64,000 nucleotides of DNA from NCBI GenBank assembly GCA_016705245.1, contig JADIYM010000002.1, forward strand, positions 452,146-516,145. Reading direction: 5' to 3'. Shown piece by piece: positions 23,855 to 31,808 of this stretch; the first letter of the stretch is position 1; each line of letters opens with the position of its first letter. The notes under the pieces were generated by a model. The model saw only the letters and a program-made list of their open reading frames with translations, ran no database searches and had not been told where the DNA came from. This stretch comes from Blastocatellia bacterium. GTDB taxonomy: Bacteria; Acidobacteriota; Blastocatellia; UBA7656; JADIYM01. A program made the position numbers and the translations under genes.

Positions 23855-24909
23855 CAGGCGTTGTGCTGGAACTCGATCACGTCGCCATCGTGTACGACGT
23901 ACTCCTTGCCCTCGATCCGGAGTTTTCCTGCTTCCTTCGCCTTCGGAATGCTGCCCAACTCCACGAGGTCCTCGAACCGGACCACGTTTGCCTTTATGAA
24001 GCGCTTCTCGATGTCAGTGTGGATCGTGCCCGCCGCGCGGTGGGCCGTCGTCCCCGCCGGGATCGGCCACGCCCGGCATTCGTCGGGGCCCGCCGTGAGA
24101 AAGCTGATGAGGTTCAGCAGGCGATAAGCGGCCTGGACGAATCGATCGCGAGCCGGTTCGGCGATTCCGAGATCGGAGAGGAACTCCGCCTGCTCCTCGG
24201 CCGACAACTGCGAGATGTCCATCTCGGCACGGCCGCACATCGCAATGATGTCGAGCGATCGCGCCGCGGCTGCGTCGGCGATCGCTGCCGGCACTCCTCC
24301 GGCAATGCCGTCCTCGTTTACGTTGAGCAGCAGAAGCAGCGGCTTGAGGCTGAGAAACCGGAACCCGGCGACCGTAGTACGTTCCTCTGGTGTGAACTCG
24401 AGCGTACGCAGCGGCTGTTCCGAGAGCAGATGCTCATGGCAACGCTCCATGAGGTCGCGCTCGCGTTGACTGTCGCGCTCCTTCTTTAGTCGCTCGATCC
24501 GCTTTTCTATCTGGACGAGGTCCGTCAGGATCAGCTCCTCCTCGAATCCCCCCAGATCACGGACGGGGTCCGGCGCCGACGACAGCAGCGGACTCTCGAA
24601 GGCGCGAATGACGTGTACGAGCGCATCCGCTTCACGCATGTGCTGGACGATGCGCGGATCGAGCCCTTGCTCGCCACCGTGCCGCTCACCTTCCGGGCCA
24701 GCGATGTCGATGAACGAGATCTCCGCATAGACTAGCTTCTTGGGTTCGTAGAGCTCTCCAAGCCGATCGATCCGGTCATCGGGCACCTTGATGATGCCGA
24801 GGTTCGCCTTGTCCTTGCTTCCGTAACCGACCTCCGCCTGCAAGCCGGTCAGTGTGTTGAAGACTGTCGTCTTCCCCGATCCCGCAAAACCCACGATTCC
24901 GACTTTCAT
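23854..24909 (-). CDS. ychF: Redox-regulated ATPase/GTPase YchF
   Basis: YchF (Obg family) binds ribosomes and hydrolyses ATP, with a role in stress responses and translation. It has 351 residues, slightly shorter than the ~363 usual. The P-loop is GFAGSGKTT at residue 7, switch II is IDIAGPEG near 69, and the base-specificity loop is LLNVNED instead of NKxD, the known YchF signature for ATP preference. A TGS domain closes the protein (NVVRFEDLVELG ... DGDVIEF). The ATG overlaps the stop of the upstream kinase-like gene (ATGA), and its own stop overlaps the GT9 start. Confidence 0.93.
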   Translation of the reverse strand: MKVGIVGFAGSGKTTVFNTLTGLQAEVGYGSKDKANLGIIKVPDDRIDRLGELYEPKKLVYAEISFIDIAGPEGERHGGEQGLDPRIVQHMREADALVHVIRAFESPLLSSAPDPVRDLGGFEEELILTDLVQIEKRIERLKKERDSQRERDLMERCHEHLLSEQPLRTLEFTPEERTTVAGFRFLSLKPLLLLLNVNEDGIAGGVPAAIADAAAARSLDIIAMCGRAEMDISQLSAEEQAEFLSDLGIAEPARDRFVQAAYRLLNLISFLTAGPDECRAWPIPAGTTAHRAAGTIHTDIEKRFIKANVVRFEDLVELGSIPKAKEAGKLRIEGKEYVVHDGDVIEFQHNA

Positions 24910-25715
24910 GTTTCACTCCCGTCCTTCGACTTCGACATCATTCTGAGGAGAAAGGCGCGCACGAGTCGCGATCCACGAACGGGACCGAGTGCGCGCAGAT
25001 AGGTCTCCAGGAACACCGCGCGATCCCGGTCCGAGATCGCGGCGATCTCGCTCTGCATCAACGCAAGCAGGTCCGATGCCCAGCGGCGCTGCCGCCAGTA
25101 CGGTGGCATCCATCTTGCCGACCCGGCGCGGCCGAGACCCACGAACCAGACGACCGGCGTCGAGCGCCGGTTCGCCACGAGGATGTTCGGGGCGATCAGG
25201 TCCTTGTGAAAGAACCCGTGGGCGTGCATCCACGCCGTCTGTGTCGCGATCTGCCGGATGAGCTGCAGTTTCTTGAATCCGCCGATGCGTCCCGAAAAAT
25301 CCGTCTCCTCGAGCGACGACAGCGGCACGGCGTCAGGTATCGCAAGCGTCACCACGAAACTCGTACGATTGAACGGCATCCACACCGGTCGGACGGCTGC
25401 AAGCACGCGGGCGGTAGGCAGTCCGCACGCGAGCATTCGACGCCCGGTTCGCAGCACCGTGAATGCCTGCGGCGGCCTGAAGGTCTCGACCAGCCGGTCG
25501 TTCAGCAGGAAATGCGTGTACACCTCGGCCGGACCGCGAACGGTCGAAATGGTCAGATGGTGCACGACCCGTCCCGGGCGTGTCGGCACGCGCTCCGCAC
25601 CCTCGAAGTCCCCGACGGCATCCGCCCGCTCGATCAGCAAACGCAGATCCGCACAGTCGAATCGCGGGTCGATGAAACCCACGTGCCTTCGGGATGCGTA
25701 ACGATCGAGTTGCAT
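24906..25715 (-). CDS. Lipopolysaccharide kinase (Kdo/WaaP)-like protein
   Basis: The protein has 269 residues with a kinase-like fold. The catalytic loop is HKDLIAPNILV near residue 167, close to the H-x-D-x4-N of the LPS kinase family. The metal-binding Asp expected about 15 residues later is not seen; the place reads VVWFVGLGRAG, so the activity may be lost or altered. Related enzymes phosphorylate Kdo or heptose in the LPS inner core. The operon with ychF and a GT9 protein supports a core-LPS setting. The start ATG at 25715 has no clear ribosome site. Confidence 0.65.
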   Translation of the reverse strand: MQLDRYASRRHVGFIDPRFDCADLRLLIERADAVGDFEGAERVPTRPGRVVHHLTISTVRGPAEVYTHFLLNDRLVETFRPPQAFTVLRTGRRMLACGLPTARVLAAVRPVWMPFNRTSFVVTLAIPDAVPLSSLEETDFSGRIGGFKKLQLIRQIATQTAWMHAHGFFHKDLIAPNILVANRRSTPVVWFVGLGRAGSARWMPPYWRQRRWASDLLALMQSEIAAISDRDRAVFLETYLRALGPVRGSRLVRAFLLRMMSKSKDGSET

Positions 25716-25808
25716 GGAGTTCGTTTCGCGCTGCCAGTCGACTGGCCGCCAGGGCCGAGTCGGATCTCGTTCGCACCGCCCGGGCGAGGCGGCCGGTCCG
25801 CGATAACC

Positions 25809-27356
25809 TCAGCGCCGGAGGTCCGATCCCGTCATCTGCGGCGATGGTGGCAAGCCAAGAAGTCCGAGAAGGGTGGGAGCAATGTCCTCGAGTGAACCAC
25901 CAGGCTGCAGCTGACCACGCCAGTCGTTCGTCACGACGACAAACGGCACGAGGTTCGTGGTGTGTGCCGTGTGCGGAGCGCCGGTCACCGGATCAACCAT
26001 TCGCTCGGCATTGCCGTGATCGGCCGTCACGAGCATGGCGCCGTCGCAAGCGAGAATTGCATTCGCGATCTGTCCAAGACACGCGTCGACGGTTTCTACC
26101 GCCTTGATCGCGGGCTCGATCATCCCAGTGTGGCCAACCATGTCGGCGTTCGCAAAATTGACGATCAGGACATCGACGTCGCCAGACCCCACCGTTTCCA
26201 GGACGCGACGAGTGACCTCTGGTGCGCTCATTTCGGGCTGCAGATCGTACGTGGCGACTTTGGGCGATTGCACGAGGACGCGCCGCTCACCGGGATACTC
26301 GCGTTCGACGCCGCCGTTGAAGAAGAACGTGACGTGAGCGTATTTTTCCGTTTCCGCAATACGGACGTTCCGAAGGCCGTGCTCGGCCATCACATCGGCC
26401 AGGATTCCCTCGTGCGTATGGGGCGGGTACGCCACAGGAAGGTTGAAGGTGGCGTCGTACTGCGAGAGGCAGACGAAATGCAGTCCTGGGACGTCATCGC
26501 CGCGATCGAACTCGGAAAAAGCGTGGTCCGTCAGCGCGCGGGTGATCTCACGGGCCCGGTCCGCACGGAAGTTGAAGAAGATCACGGCGTCGTCGTCCGC
26601 GATGACACCGACGGGCGCTCCGGTTCCGTCGACGATACAGATCGGTTCGACAAACTCGTCCCCGACGTCGGCAGCGTACGAGTTCCGGATGGCCGTCACG
26701 GCATCCGTCGCGTGTGTGCCCTCCCCCCGGACAAGCAGCCTCCAGGCCTTCTCGACGCGATCCCACCGCTTGTCGCGGTCCATGGCGAAATAGCGACCAA
26801 CGACCGAGGCGACGCGGCCGACTCCGATCTCCTTCATCACGCGCTCGAGTTCCAGAACGAATCCGTCCGCGGACTGCGGCGGCGTGTCGCGACCATCGAG
26901 GAAGCAGTGCACGACGACGCGCGTCAGCTCGCGCTGCCTTGCGAGCCTCAGCAGGGCGTAGAGATGCTCGTGCCAGGAGTGCACGCCGCCGTGCGAAACG
27001 AGTCCCATCAAGTGAAGGGTCGTGCCGTGGCGCTTCGCGTGTTCCACAGCCGCGACGAGGACAGGATTCTCGAAAAAGTCACCCGACTCGATAGCGTGAT
27101 CGATGCGAGAGATGTCCATACGGACAATTCTCCCGGCGCCGATGTTGAGGTGCCCGACCTCGCTGTTGCCCATCTGTCCGTTCGGAAGTCCGACGCTTTG
27201 CCCGCTGGCGTCGATGAGCGTGTGCGGGTACTCGGCCATCCACCGATCCCAGTTTGGCGTGTTGGCAAGCTCGATGGCGTTGGCCTCCGCAGAGTCGGAG
27301 TGCCCCCAGCCATCGAGGATCACGAGGGCGATCGGTGTGTGCGGACGTTTGGGCAT
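25809..27356 (-). CDS. gpmI: 2,3-bisphosphoglycerate-independent phosphoglycerate mutase
   Basis: GpmI interconverts 3- and 2-phosphoglycerate with two Mn ions, through a phosphoserine. It has 515 residues, the normal length. The N-terminal metal site is ALVILDGWGHSD, the catalytic Ser lies in MGNSEVGHLNIGAGR near residue 67, and MGLVSHGGVHSW near 122 belongs to the transferase domain. The second metal set is NFANADMVGHTG near 415 and TADHGNAERM near 455. It lies 79 nt downstream of eno on the same strand, so two successive glycolytic steps are encoded together. Confidence 0.96.
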   Translation of the reverse strand: MPKRPHTPIALVILDGWGHSDSAEANAIELANTPNWDRWMAEYPHTLIDASGQSVGLPNGQMGNSEVGHLNIGAGRIVRMDISRIDHAIESGDFFENPVLVAAVEHAKRHGTTLHLMGLVSHGGVHSWHEHLYALLRLARQRELTRVVVHCFLDGRDTPPQSADGFVLELERVMKEIGVGRVASVVGRYFAMDRDKRWDRVEKAWRLLVRGEGTHATDAVTAIRNSYAADVGDEFVEPICIVDGTGAPVGVIADDDAVIFFNFRADRAREITRALTDHAFSEFDRGDDVPGLHFVCLSQYDATFNLPVAYPPHTHEGILADVMAEHGLRNVRIAETEKYAHVTFFFNGGVEREYPGERRVLVQSPKVATYDLQPEMSAPEVTRRVLETVGSGDVDVLIVNFANADMVGHTGMIEPAIKAVETVDACLGQIANAILACDGAMLVTADHGNAERMVDPVTGAPHTAHTTNLVPFVVVTNDWRGQLQPGGSLEDIAPTLLGLLGLPPSPQMTGSDLRR

Positions 27357-27435
27357 GTCGTGGTCGATGGTCGAGACGCGCGTTCGGGCTCGATCACCGC
27401 GACAGCCACTTCAGTGACGGTCGCGGTGACGACGT

Positions 27436-28767
27436 CTATTTCTTCTTCCTGGGCTTCTTCGGAGCGGCGCCTACCGACGAGATGTCGGTATTGAAGAAGG
27501 CGCGGACACCCGGATACAGGGCCGCACCCCCGAGATGCTGCTCGATCCGAAGCAGCTGGTTGTACTTCGCCGTCCGATCCGTCCGCGATGCTGAGCCCGT
27601 CTTGATCTGACCAGAGTTCGTCGCAACCGCGAGATCCGCGATGAAGGTGTCCTCGGTTTCGCCCGATCGGTGCGAGATCACGGTCGTGTACCGGTGCGTG
27701 CGCGCGAGCTCGATTGCTTCAAACGTCTCGGTGAGCGTGCCGATCTGATTGACCTTCACGAGAATCGAGTTCGCAACTCCTCGATCGATTCCCTTTTGAA
27801 GGAACGCCGAGTTCGTGACAAAGAGGTCGTCGCCGACGATCTGACACCGGCCGCCGATCGACTCCGTCAGGGTCTTCCATCCGTCCCAGTCGTTCTCGGC
27901 CATTCCGTCCTCGAGCGATACGATCGGAAACTGCCGGACCCAATCCGTCCAGTAAGCAGCCATTTCCTCACTCGAGAGCGACGAGTTGTCGGACTTGTGG
28001 AAGACATACCGACCGTCCCGGTACATCTCGCTTGCAGCCGGGTCGAGAGCGATCGCGACCTCGCGCCCCGCCTTGAACCCCGCCTTCTCGATGGCTTCGA
28101 GGACGACCTCGATGGCCTCGACATTCGACTTGAGGCTCGGCGCGAAACCACCTTCATCGCCGACGCTCGTCGAATAGCCTCGTTGCTTCAGGACTCCCTT
28201 GAGTGTGTGAAAGACCTCGGCGCCCCACTGCAGTCCCTGATGAAAGCTCGTCGCGCCGACCGGCATGACCATGAACTCCTGAAAGTCCACGTTGTTGTCC
28301 GAGTGCGCGCCGCCGTTGAGGATGTTCATCATCGGGACCGGCAGCGTGCGAGCGCCGGGTCCCCCAAGGTACTGATACAACGGCAGATCCAAGTGGTCCG
28401 CCGCGGCGCGAGCCGTAGCCATCGAGACGGCGAGAATGGCGTTCGCGCCGAGTCTCTTCTTGGTCGCCGTCCCGTCGAGGGCGAGCATCGCATTGTCGAT
28501 GTCCGTCTGACGCAGCGCGTTCATTCCAGTGACGGTCTTAGCGATTATCTTGTTGACGTTGTCGACGGCCTTGCGAACGCCCTTGCCGAGGTAACGCTTC
28601 TTGTCTCCATCGCGAAGCTCGCAGGCCTCGTGTTCGCCGGTCGATGCGCCCGACGGCACCGCCGCCCGTCCGCGGGCACCGCTGACGAGCTCGATCTCGA
28701 CTTCGACCGTAGGATTGCCTCGCGAATCGAGAATCTCGCGTGCAAGTACCTTCTCAATAGTCGTCAT
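27436..28767 (-). CDS. eno: Enolase
   Basis: Enolase converts 2-phosphoglycerate to phosphoenolpyruvate. It has 443 residues. Seen are REILDSRGNPTVEVE near the start, SGASTGEHEA with the Ser that coordinates the second Mg, the metal ligands in the EDGMAEND region and GDDLFVTN, and the signature SHRSGETEDTFIADLAVA near 373 followed by GQIKTGSASRTDR. A C-terminal Lys-rich tail (KKPRKKK) is unusual but short. GAGGAG stands ~9 nt before the ATG. It forms a pair with gpmI and diverges from dut with a 134-bp gap. Confidence 0.97.
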   Translation of the reverse strand: MTTIEKVLAREILDSRGNPTVEVEIELVSGARGRAAVPSGASTGEHEACELRDGDKKRYLGKGVRKAVDNVNKIIAKTVTGMNALRQTDIDNAMLALDGTATKKRLGANAILAVSMATARAAADHLDLPLYQYLGGPGARTLPVPMMNILNGGAHSDNNVDFQEFMVMPVGATSFHQGLQWGAEVFHTLKGVLKQRGYSTSVGDEGGFAPSLKSNVEAIEVVLEAIEKAGFKAGREVAIALDPAASEMYRDGRYVFHKSDNSSLSSEEMAAYWTDWVRQFPIVSLEDGMAENDWDGWKTLTESIGGRCQIVGDDLFVTNSAFLQKGIDRGVANSILVKVNQIGTLTETFEAIELARTHRYTTVISHRSGETEDTFIADLAVATNSGQIKTGSASRTDRTAKYNQLLRIEQHLGGAALYPGVRAFFNTDISSVGAAPKKPRKKK

Positions 28768-28861
28768 AGCGAAAAGACTCCTCTGGGACGATTCGTGGAA
28801 ACGGGCAAGACTATCTGCAAGGCTCTTTCGGCGTCAACTCGGCCGCCGTGAAGGGGTTCGT

Positions 28862-28890
28862 TTGACGACACCGTGCATTCACGGTAGGTT
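28862..28890 (+). promoter_or_regulatory. Candidate promoter for dut
   Basis: TTGACG (28862-28867) and TAGGTT (28885-28890) are 17 bp apart, with the dut ATG 11 nt further on. The short leader leaves no room for a strong ribosome site. Confidence 0.45.
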
Positions 28891-28901
28891 TCGCGCACGC
28901 C

Positions 28902-29366
28902 ATGACCAACCCCGAAACCGTTGAAGTAAAGCGACTCAGCGATACGGCAAGCCTTCCGAAGCGGGGTTCGACGCTGTCTGCCGGATTCGACCTCTGTGCA
29001 AGCTCCGACGCGATCGTGCCGGGCAGCCGGACTGACGACCAGGGACGTGTGGCCATCGGCCGTGCGCTGATTCCGACCGGTCTCGCCATCGCGATCCCCG
29101 CGGGTCTATACGGTCGGGTCGCTCCCCGCTCGGGTCTGGCGGTCAAACATGGTATCGACGTTGGTGCCGGCGTCGTTGACGCCGACTATCGAGATGAAGT
29201 TCGAGTAGTGCTGTTCAACTTCGGATCCGAACCGTTCGAGATCAAGACAGGCGACCGGATCGCACAACTCGTGTTCGAGCGCATTGCCGAGCCGCGGATC
29301 GTCGAGGTCGACGTGCTCTCCGGTTCGGATCGCGGCGGCGGATTCGGCTCGACCGGCGTGCGCTGA
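28902..29366 (+). CDS. dut: Deoxyuridine 5'-triphosphate nucleotidohydrolase
   Basis: dUTPase hydrolyses dUTP to dUMP, keeping uracil out of DNA and feeding thymidylate synthesis. The 154 residues contain the trimeric family motifs in order: GFDLCASSD, GRVAPRSGLAVKHGIDVGAGVVDADYRDEV (written here as two motifs, RVAPRSGLA and GVVDADYRDEV), FEIKTGDRIAQLVFER and the C-terminal RGGGFGSTG lid. The next gene starts 14 nt after its stop. Confidence 0.95.
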   Translation: MTNPETVEVKRLSDTASLPKRGSTLSAGFDLCASSDAIVPGSRTDDQGRVAIGRALIPTGLAIAIPAGLYGRVAPRSGLAVKHGIDVGAGVVDADYRDEVRVVLFNFGSEPFEIKTGDRIAQLVFERIAEPRIVEVDVLSGSDRGGGFGSTGVR

Positions 29367-29379
29367 AGGAGACCTGCCG

Positions 29380-31737
29380 ATGCGATTTCTAACTCGCGCC
29401 GCTCGATTCACGATTGCCTTGCGTGCCACAGCTAGCGCCGTCGTCGTGGCATTGCTGTTGACGGCGTCTCCTGCCTGGTCGCGCGCGGACGCGGACGACC
29501 CGGTCGAGCTCGAGGATCGGGGTCTCATCGCACGACGTCAGGCGCTCCTCGACCTGACCAATCCTTTCACGGTGATGTGCGTCGCGTGCCACCCCGACGA
29601 CGAGGACGGCCTGACGTTGACGCTCGAACGGCGGAAGTTCGGCGCGCGAACGGTGACGCTTTTCGCGACGAGCGGCGAAGGCGGCCAGAACGCCGTCGGC
29701 CCCGAGCTCTACGACGAGCTCGGTCGAATCCGGGAGCGTGAGACCGTCGAGGCGTCGCACATCCAGGGCTCACAACCCTACTTTCTGCGCCTGCCGGACT
29801 TCGGTTTCTCGAAGACCGGCGACGAGGCCATGGCAGTGTGGGAGAAGGCGGCCGGCGGGCACGAGCCGCTCCTCAGAATGTTCGTCGCTGCCATTCGCGA
29901 CCTGCGACCGGACGTGATCATCACGAACCACGACACTTCGACCGGGCACGGGCAGCATCAGGCGACCGGCCGATTACTCATCGAATCCATTGACGCGGCG
30001 GCGGACCCCGCGCGATTCCGTGATGCCGGCGCTGCGTGGCAACCCCAGTCGGTCCTCGTCCGGTCGCGGGAGCCGAAACCCGAGGCCATCTCGATCGACG
30101 GATCGGGCTTCGACGTCATTCGCGGCTTCACTTATCGCGAGATCGCTTTCCGAGCCCTACTCCGCCACGCTACGCAGGGACCCTGGCGGTTCGAGTGGAT
30201 GCCGTCCGGGACGCATTACGTTCCGCTCACCCGGCCGAAGCCGTCATCCGAGAACATCGGGTCACCGCTGACGAGAGGCCTCGAGGTGCCGAAAGGCGCG
30301 TTCGTCGTCGGCGCGACCGCCCTTGAAGCGCCTCCCACCGAGCTCAGGAACCTGCTCGCCCAGGCGCTTACCGGAAACGTCGTGTCGGATGCGCATCGTC
30401 CGCGACTTATCGCCGGCCTGCTTGCTCTCGACGGGCTCGCCATCCGTCTCGGATTCTCGAAGCCGTCGGTGAGAGCCGGCGAATCGACCGCCGCCCGCCT
30501 TACGGTTTCGAACTCCGGTTCATCCGCAATCAACGTGTCGCAGGTTTTTCTCTCGTCAATCAACGTCGCGGCTGTCGAGAACACGAACATCGGGACGGAA
30601 GGATCGGTCGCTCCAGGCGCACAGGCGGCCCTCGACTTCGAGCTCTCGACCGACGTGCTGCTCGACGGCGACACGAAGCCGCTTCGCGCGCGCGTGGGCG
30701 CGTACGACGCCTACAGCGCGACAGCGCGAGGCTCCGAGGACGATGCCTTCGAACGGGTCTCGGGCACGGTCACGGTCCGGTCCGGCGGGCTCACGCTGCC
30801 CGTGCCGGTGACAGCGTTCCTGCGCATCGTACCGCCCCTCTCCCTGCGGGCGACGCCCGTGACGGGCGCCCCAGGCCGGTGGTCGGTGCACGTGACGAAC
30901 GTGTCGCCGAAACGTCTCGACGTCAGCGGTTCGCCCATGGGTTCCGAGCGCAGGACTCTCGAGCCCGGCGCCGAAACGACCTTCGACATCGGCAGTCCTT
31001 CGGACGGGCGAGCCGCGATCATCGGACGAGCTGCGGGTACGACTGCCGATCTTCGTTCGCTCGCCTCGGTCGAGCTTCGAGACCTGACGGTTCCGGTCGC
31101 AGTGGCTCCGGGACTCCGAGTCGGCTTCGTCCGCTCGTTCGAGTACACGCTGCCGAAGGCGCTGGACCGGCTCGGCGTCGTGCATCGAGAGTTGTCGATG
31201 GATGACGTGCGGGATGCCGATCTCTCGAAGTTCGACACGATCGTGATCGACAACCGCGCTTATGTGAAGTTCCCGGAGCTCGCACGGTCGAACTCGCGCC
31301 TGCTCGACTTCGTCCGCAACGGCGGAACGCTCATCGTCTCGTATCACAGGCGCGAGGAGTATCCGGCGGGACTGGCGCCGTTCCCGTTCGCGATCGGAAA
31401 CGGCCGAGTGACGGATGAGCGTGCGCCCGTGACGATTCTCGAGCCGACGCATCCGGTCTTCACGACGCCCAATCAGATCGACGCGCGCGACTTCGAGGGC
31501 TGGGTGCAGGAGCGCGGGCTCTACTTTCCGAGCGAGTGGGCTCCCGAGTACGTTGCGCTGCTCGAGACGCACGATCCCGGTGAAAAGGATCTCACGGGCG
31601 GCCTGCTTGTGGCTCCGTATGGAAAGGGACACTTCGTCTACACGAGCATCGTCTGGTATCGGCAGTTACGCGGTTACGTCCCGGGCGGCTACCGGATCTT
31701 CGCTAACCTCATCAGTCTGGGAAAGTCAGGCGGCTGA
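29380..31737 (+). CDS. Secreted PIG-L family deacetylase with C-terminal domains
   Basis: The start is the ATG at 29380, with AAGGAG upstream and a signal peptide over residues ~1-33 (785 residues). The PIG-L (LmbE) domain holds the zinc motif HPDDED near 60 and a second His set in NHDTSTGHGQHQATG near 190. This family removes N-acetyl groups from sugars. Residues ~350-580 look like beta-sandwich modules (LTVSNSGSSAINVS, PVPVTAFLRIVPP). The last ~170 residues resemble a class I glutamine-amidotransferase-like fold (FDTIVIDNRAYVKFPEL, GGTLIVSYH, GKGHFVYTSIVWYRQL). A periplasmic or surface glycan is the likely substrate. Large versions like this are frequent in Acidobacteriota and Bacteroidota. 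Confidence 0.85.
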   Translation: MRFLTRAARFTIALRATASAVVVALLLTASPAWSRADADDPVELEDRGLIARRQALLDLTNPFTVMCVACHPDDEDGLTLTLERRKFGARTVTLFATSGEGGQNAVGPELYDELGRIRERETVEASHIQGSQPYFLRLPDFGFSKTGDEAMAVWEKAAGGHEPLLRMFVAAIRDLRPDVIITNHDTSTGHGQHQATGRLLIESIDAAADPARFRDAGAAWQPQSVLVRSREPKPEAISIDGSGFDVIRGFTYREIAFRALLRHATQGPWRFEWMPSGTHYVPLTRPKPSSENIGSPLTRGLEVPKGAFVVGATALEAPPTELRNLLAQALTGNVVSDAHRPRLIAGLLALDGLAIRLGFSKPSVRAGESTAARLTVSNSGSSAINVSQVFLSSINVAAVENTNIGTEGSVAPGAQAALDFELSTDVLLDGDTKPLRARVGAYDAYSATARGSEDDAFERVSGTVTVRSGGLTLPVPVTAFLRIVPPLSLRATPVTGAPGRWSVHVTNVSPKRLDVSGSPMGSERRTLEPGAETTFDIGSPSDGRAAIIGRAAGTTADLRSLASVELRDLTVPVAVAPGLRVGFVRSFEYTLPKALDRLGVVHRELSMDDVRDADLSKFDTIVIDNRAYVKFPELARSNSRLLDFVRNGGTLIVSYHRREEYPAGLAPFPFAIGNGRVTDERAPVTILEPTHPVFTTPNQIDARDFEGWVQERGLYFPSEWAPEYVALLETHDPGEKDLTGGLLVAPYGKGHFVYTSIVWYRQLRGYVPGGYRIFANLISLGKSGG

Positions 31738-31808
31738 CAGCGGCGGCCTGCCGTCACGACACTCCCACGCGGTCGCGCACGCGCTCAGGCTAGCGCGAAG
31801 CGCCTCGG

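Noticed and set aside
25962..27494. 510-codon plus frame opposite gpmI
   Set aside because: Shadow frame; gpmI motifs are complete on the other strand.
27670..28851. 393-codon plus frame opposite eno
   Set aside because: Shadow frame of enolase.
29284..29379. N-terminal extension of the PIG-L gene into dut
   Set aside because: The signal peptide starts at the ATG 29380, with AAGGAG before it; the upstream codons belong to dut in another frame.
30556..31632. 358-codon minus frame opposite the PIG-L gene
   Set aside because: No motif, Arg/His-rich, overlaps a well-supported gene.
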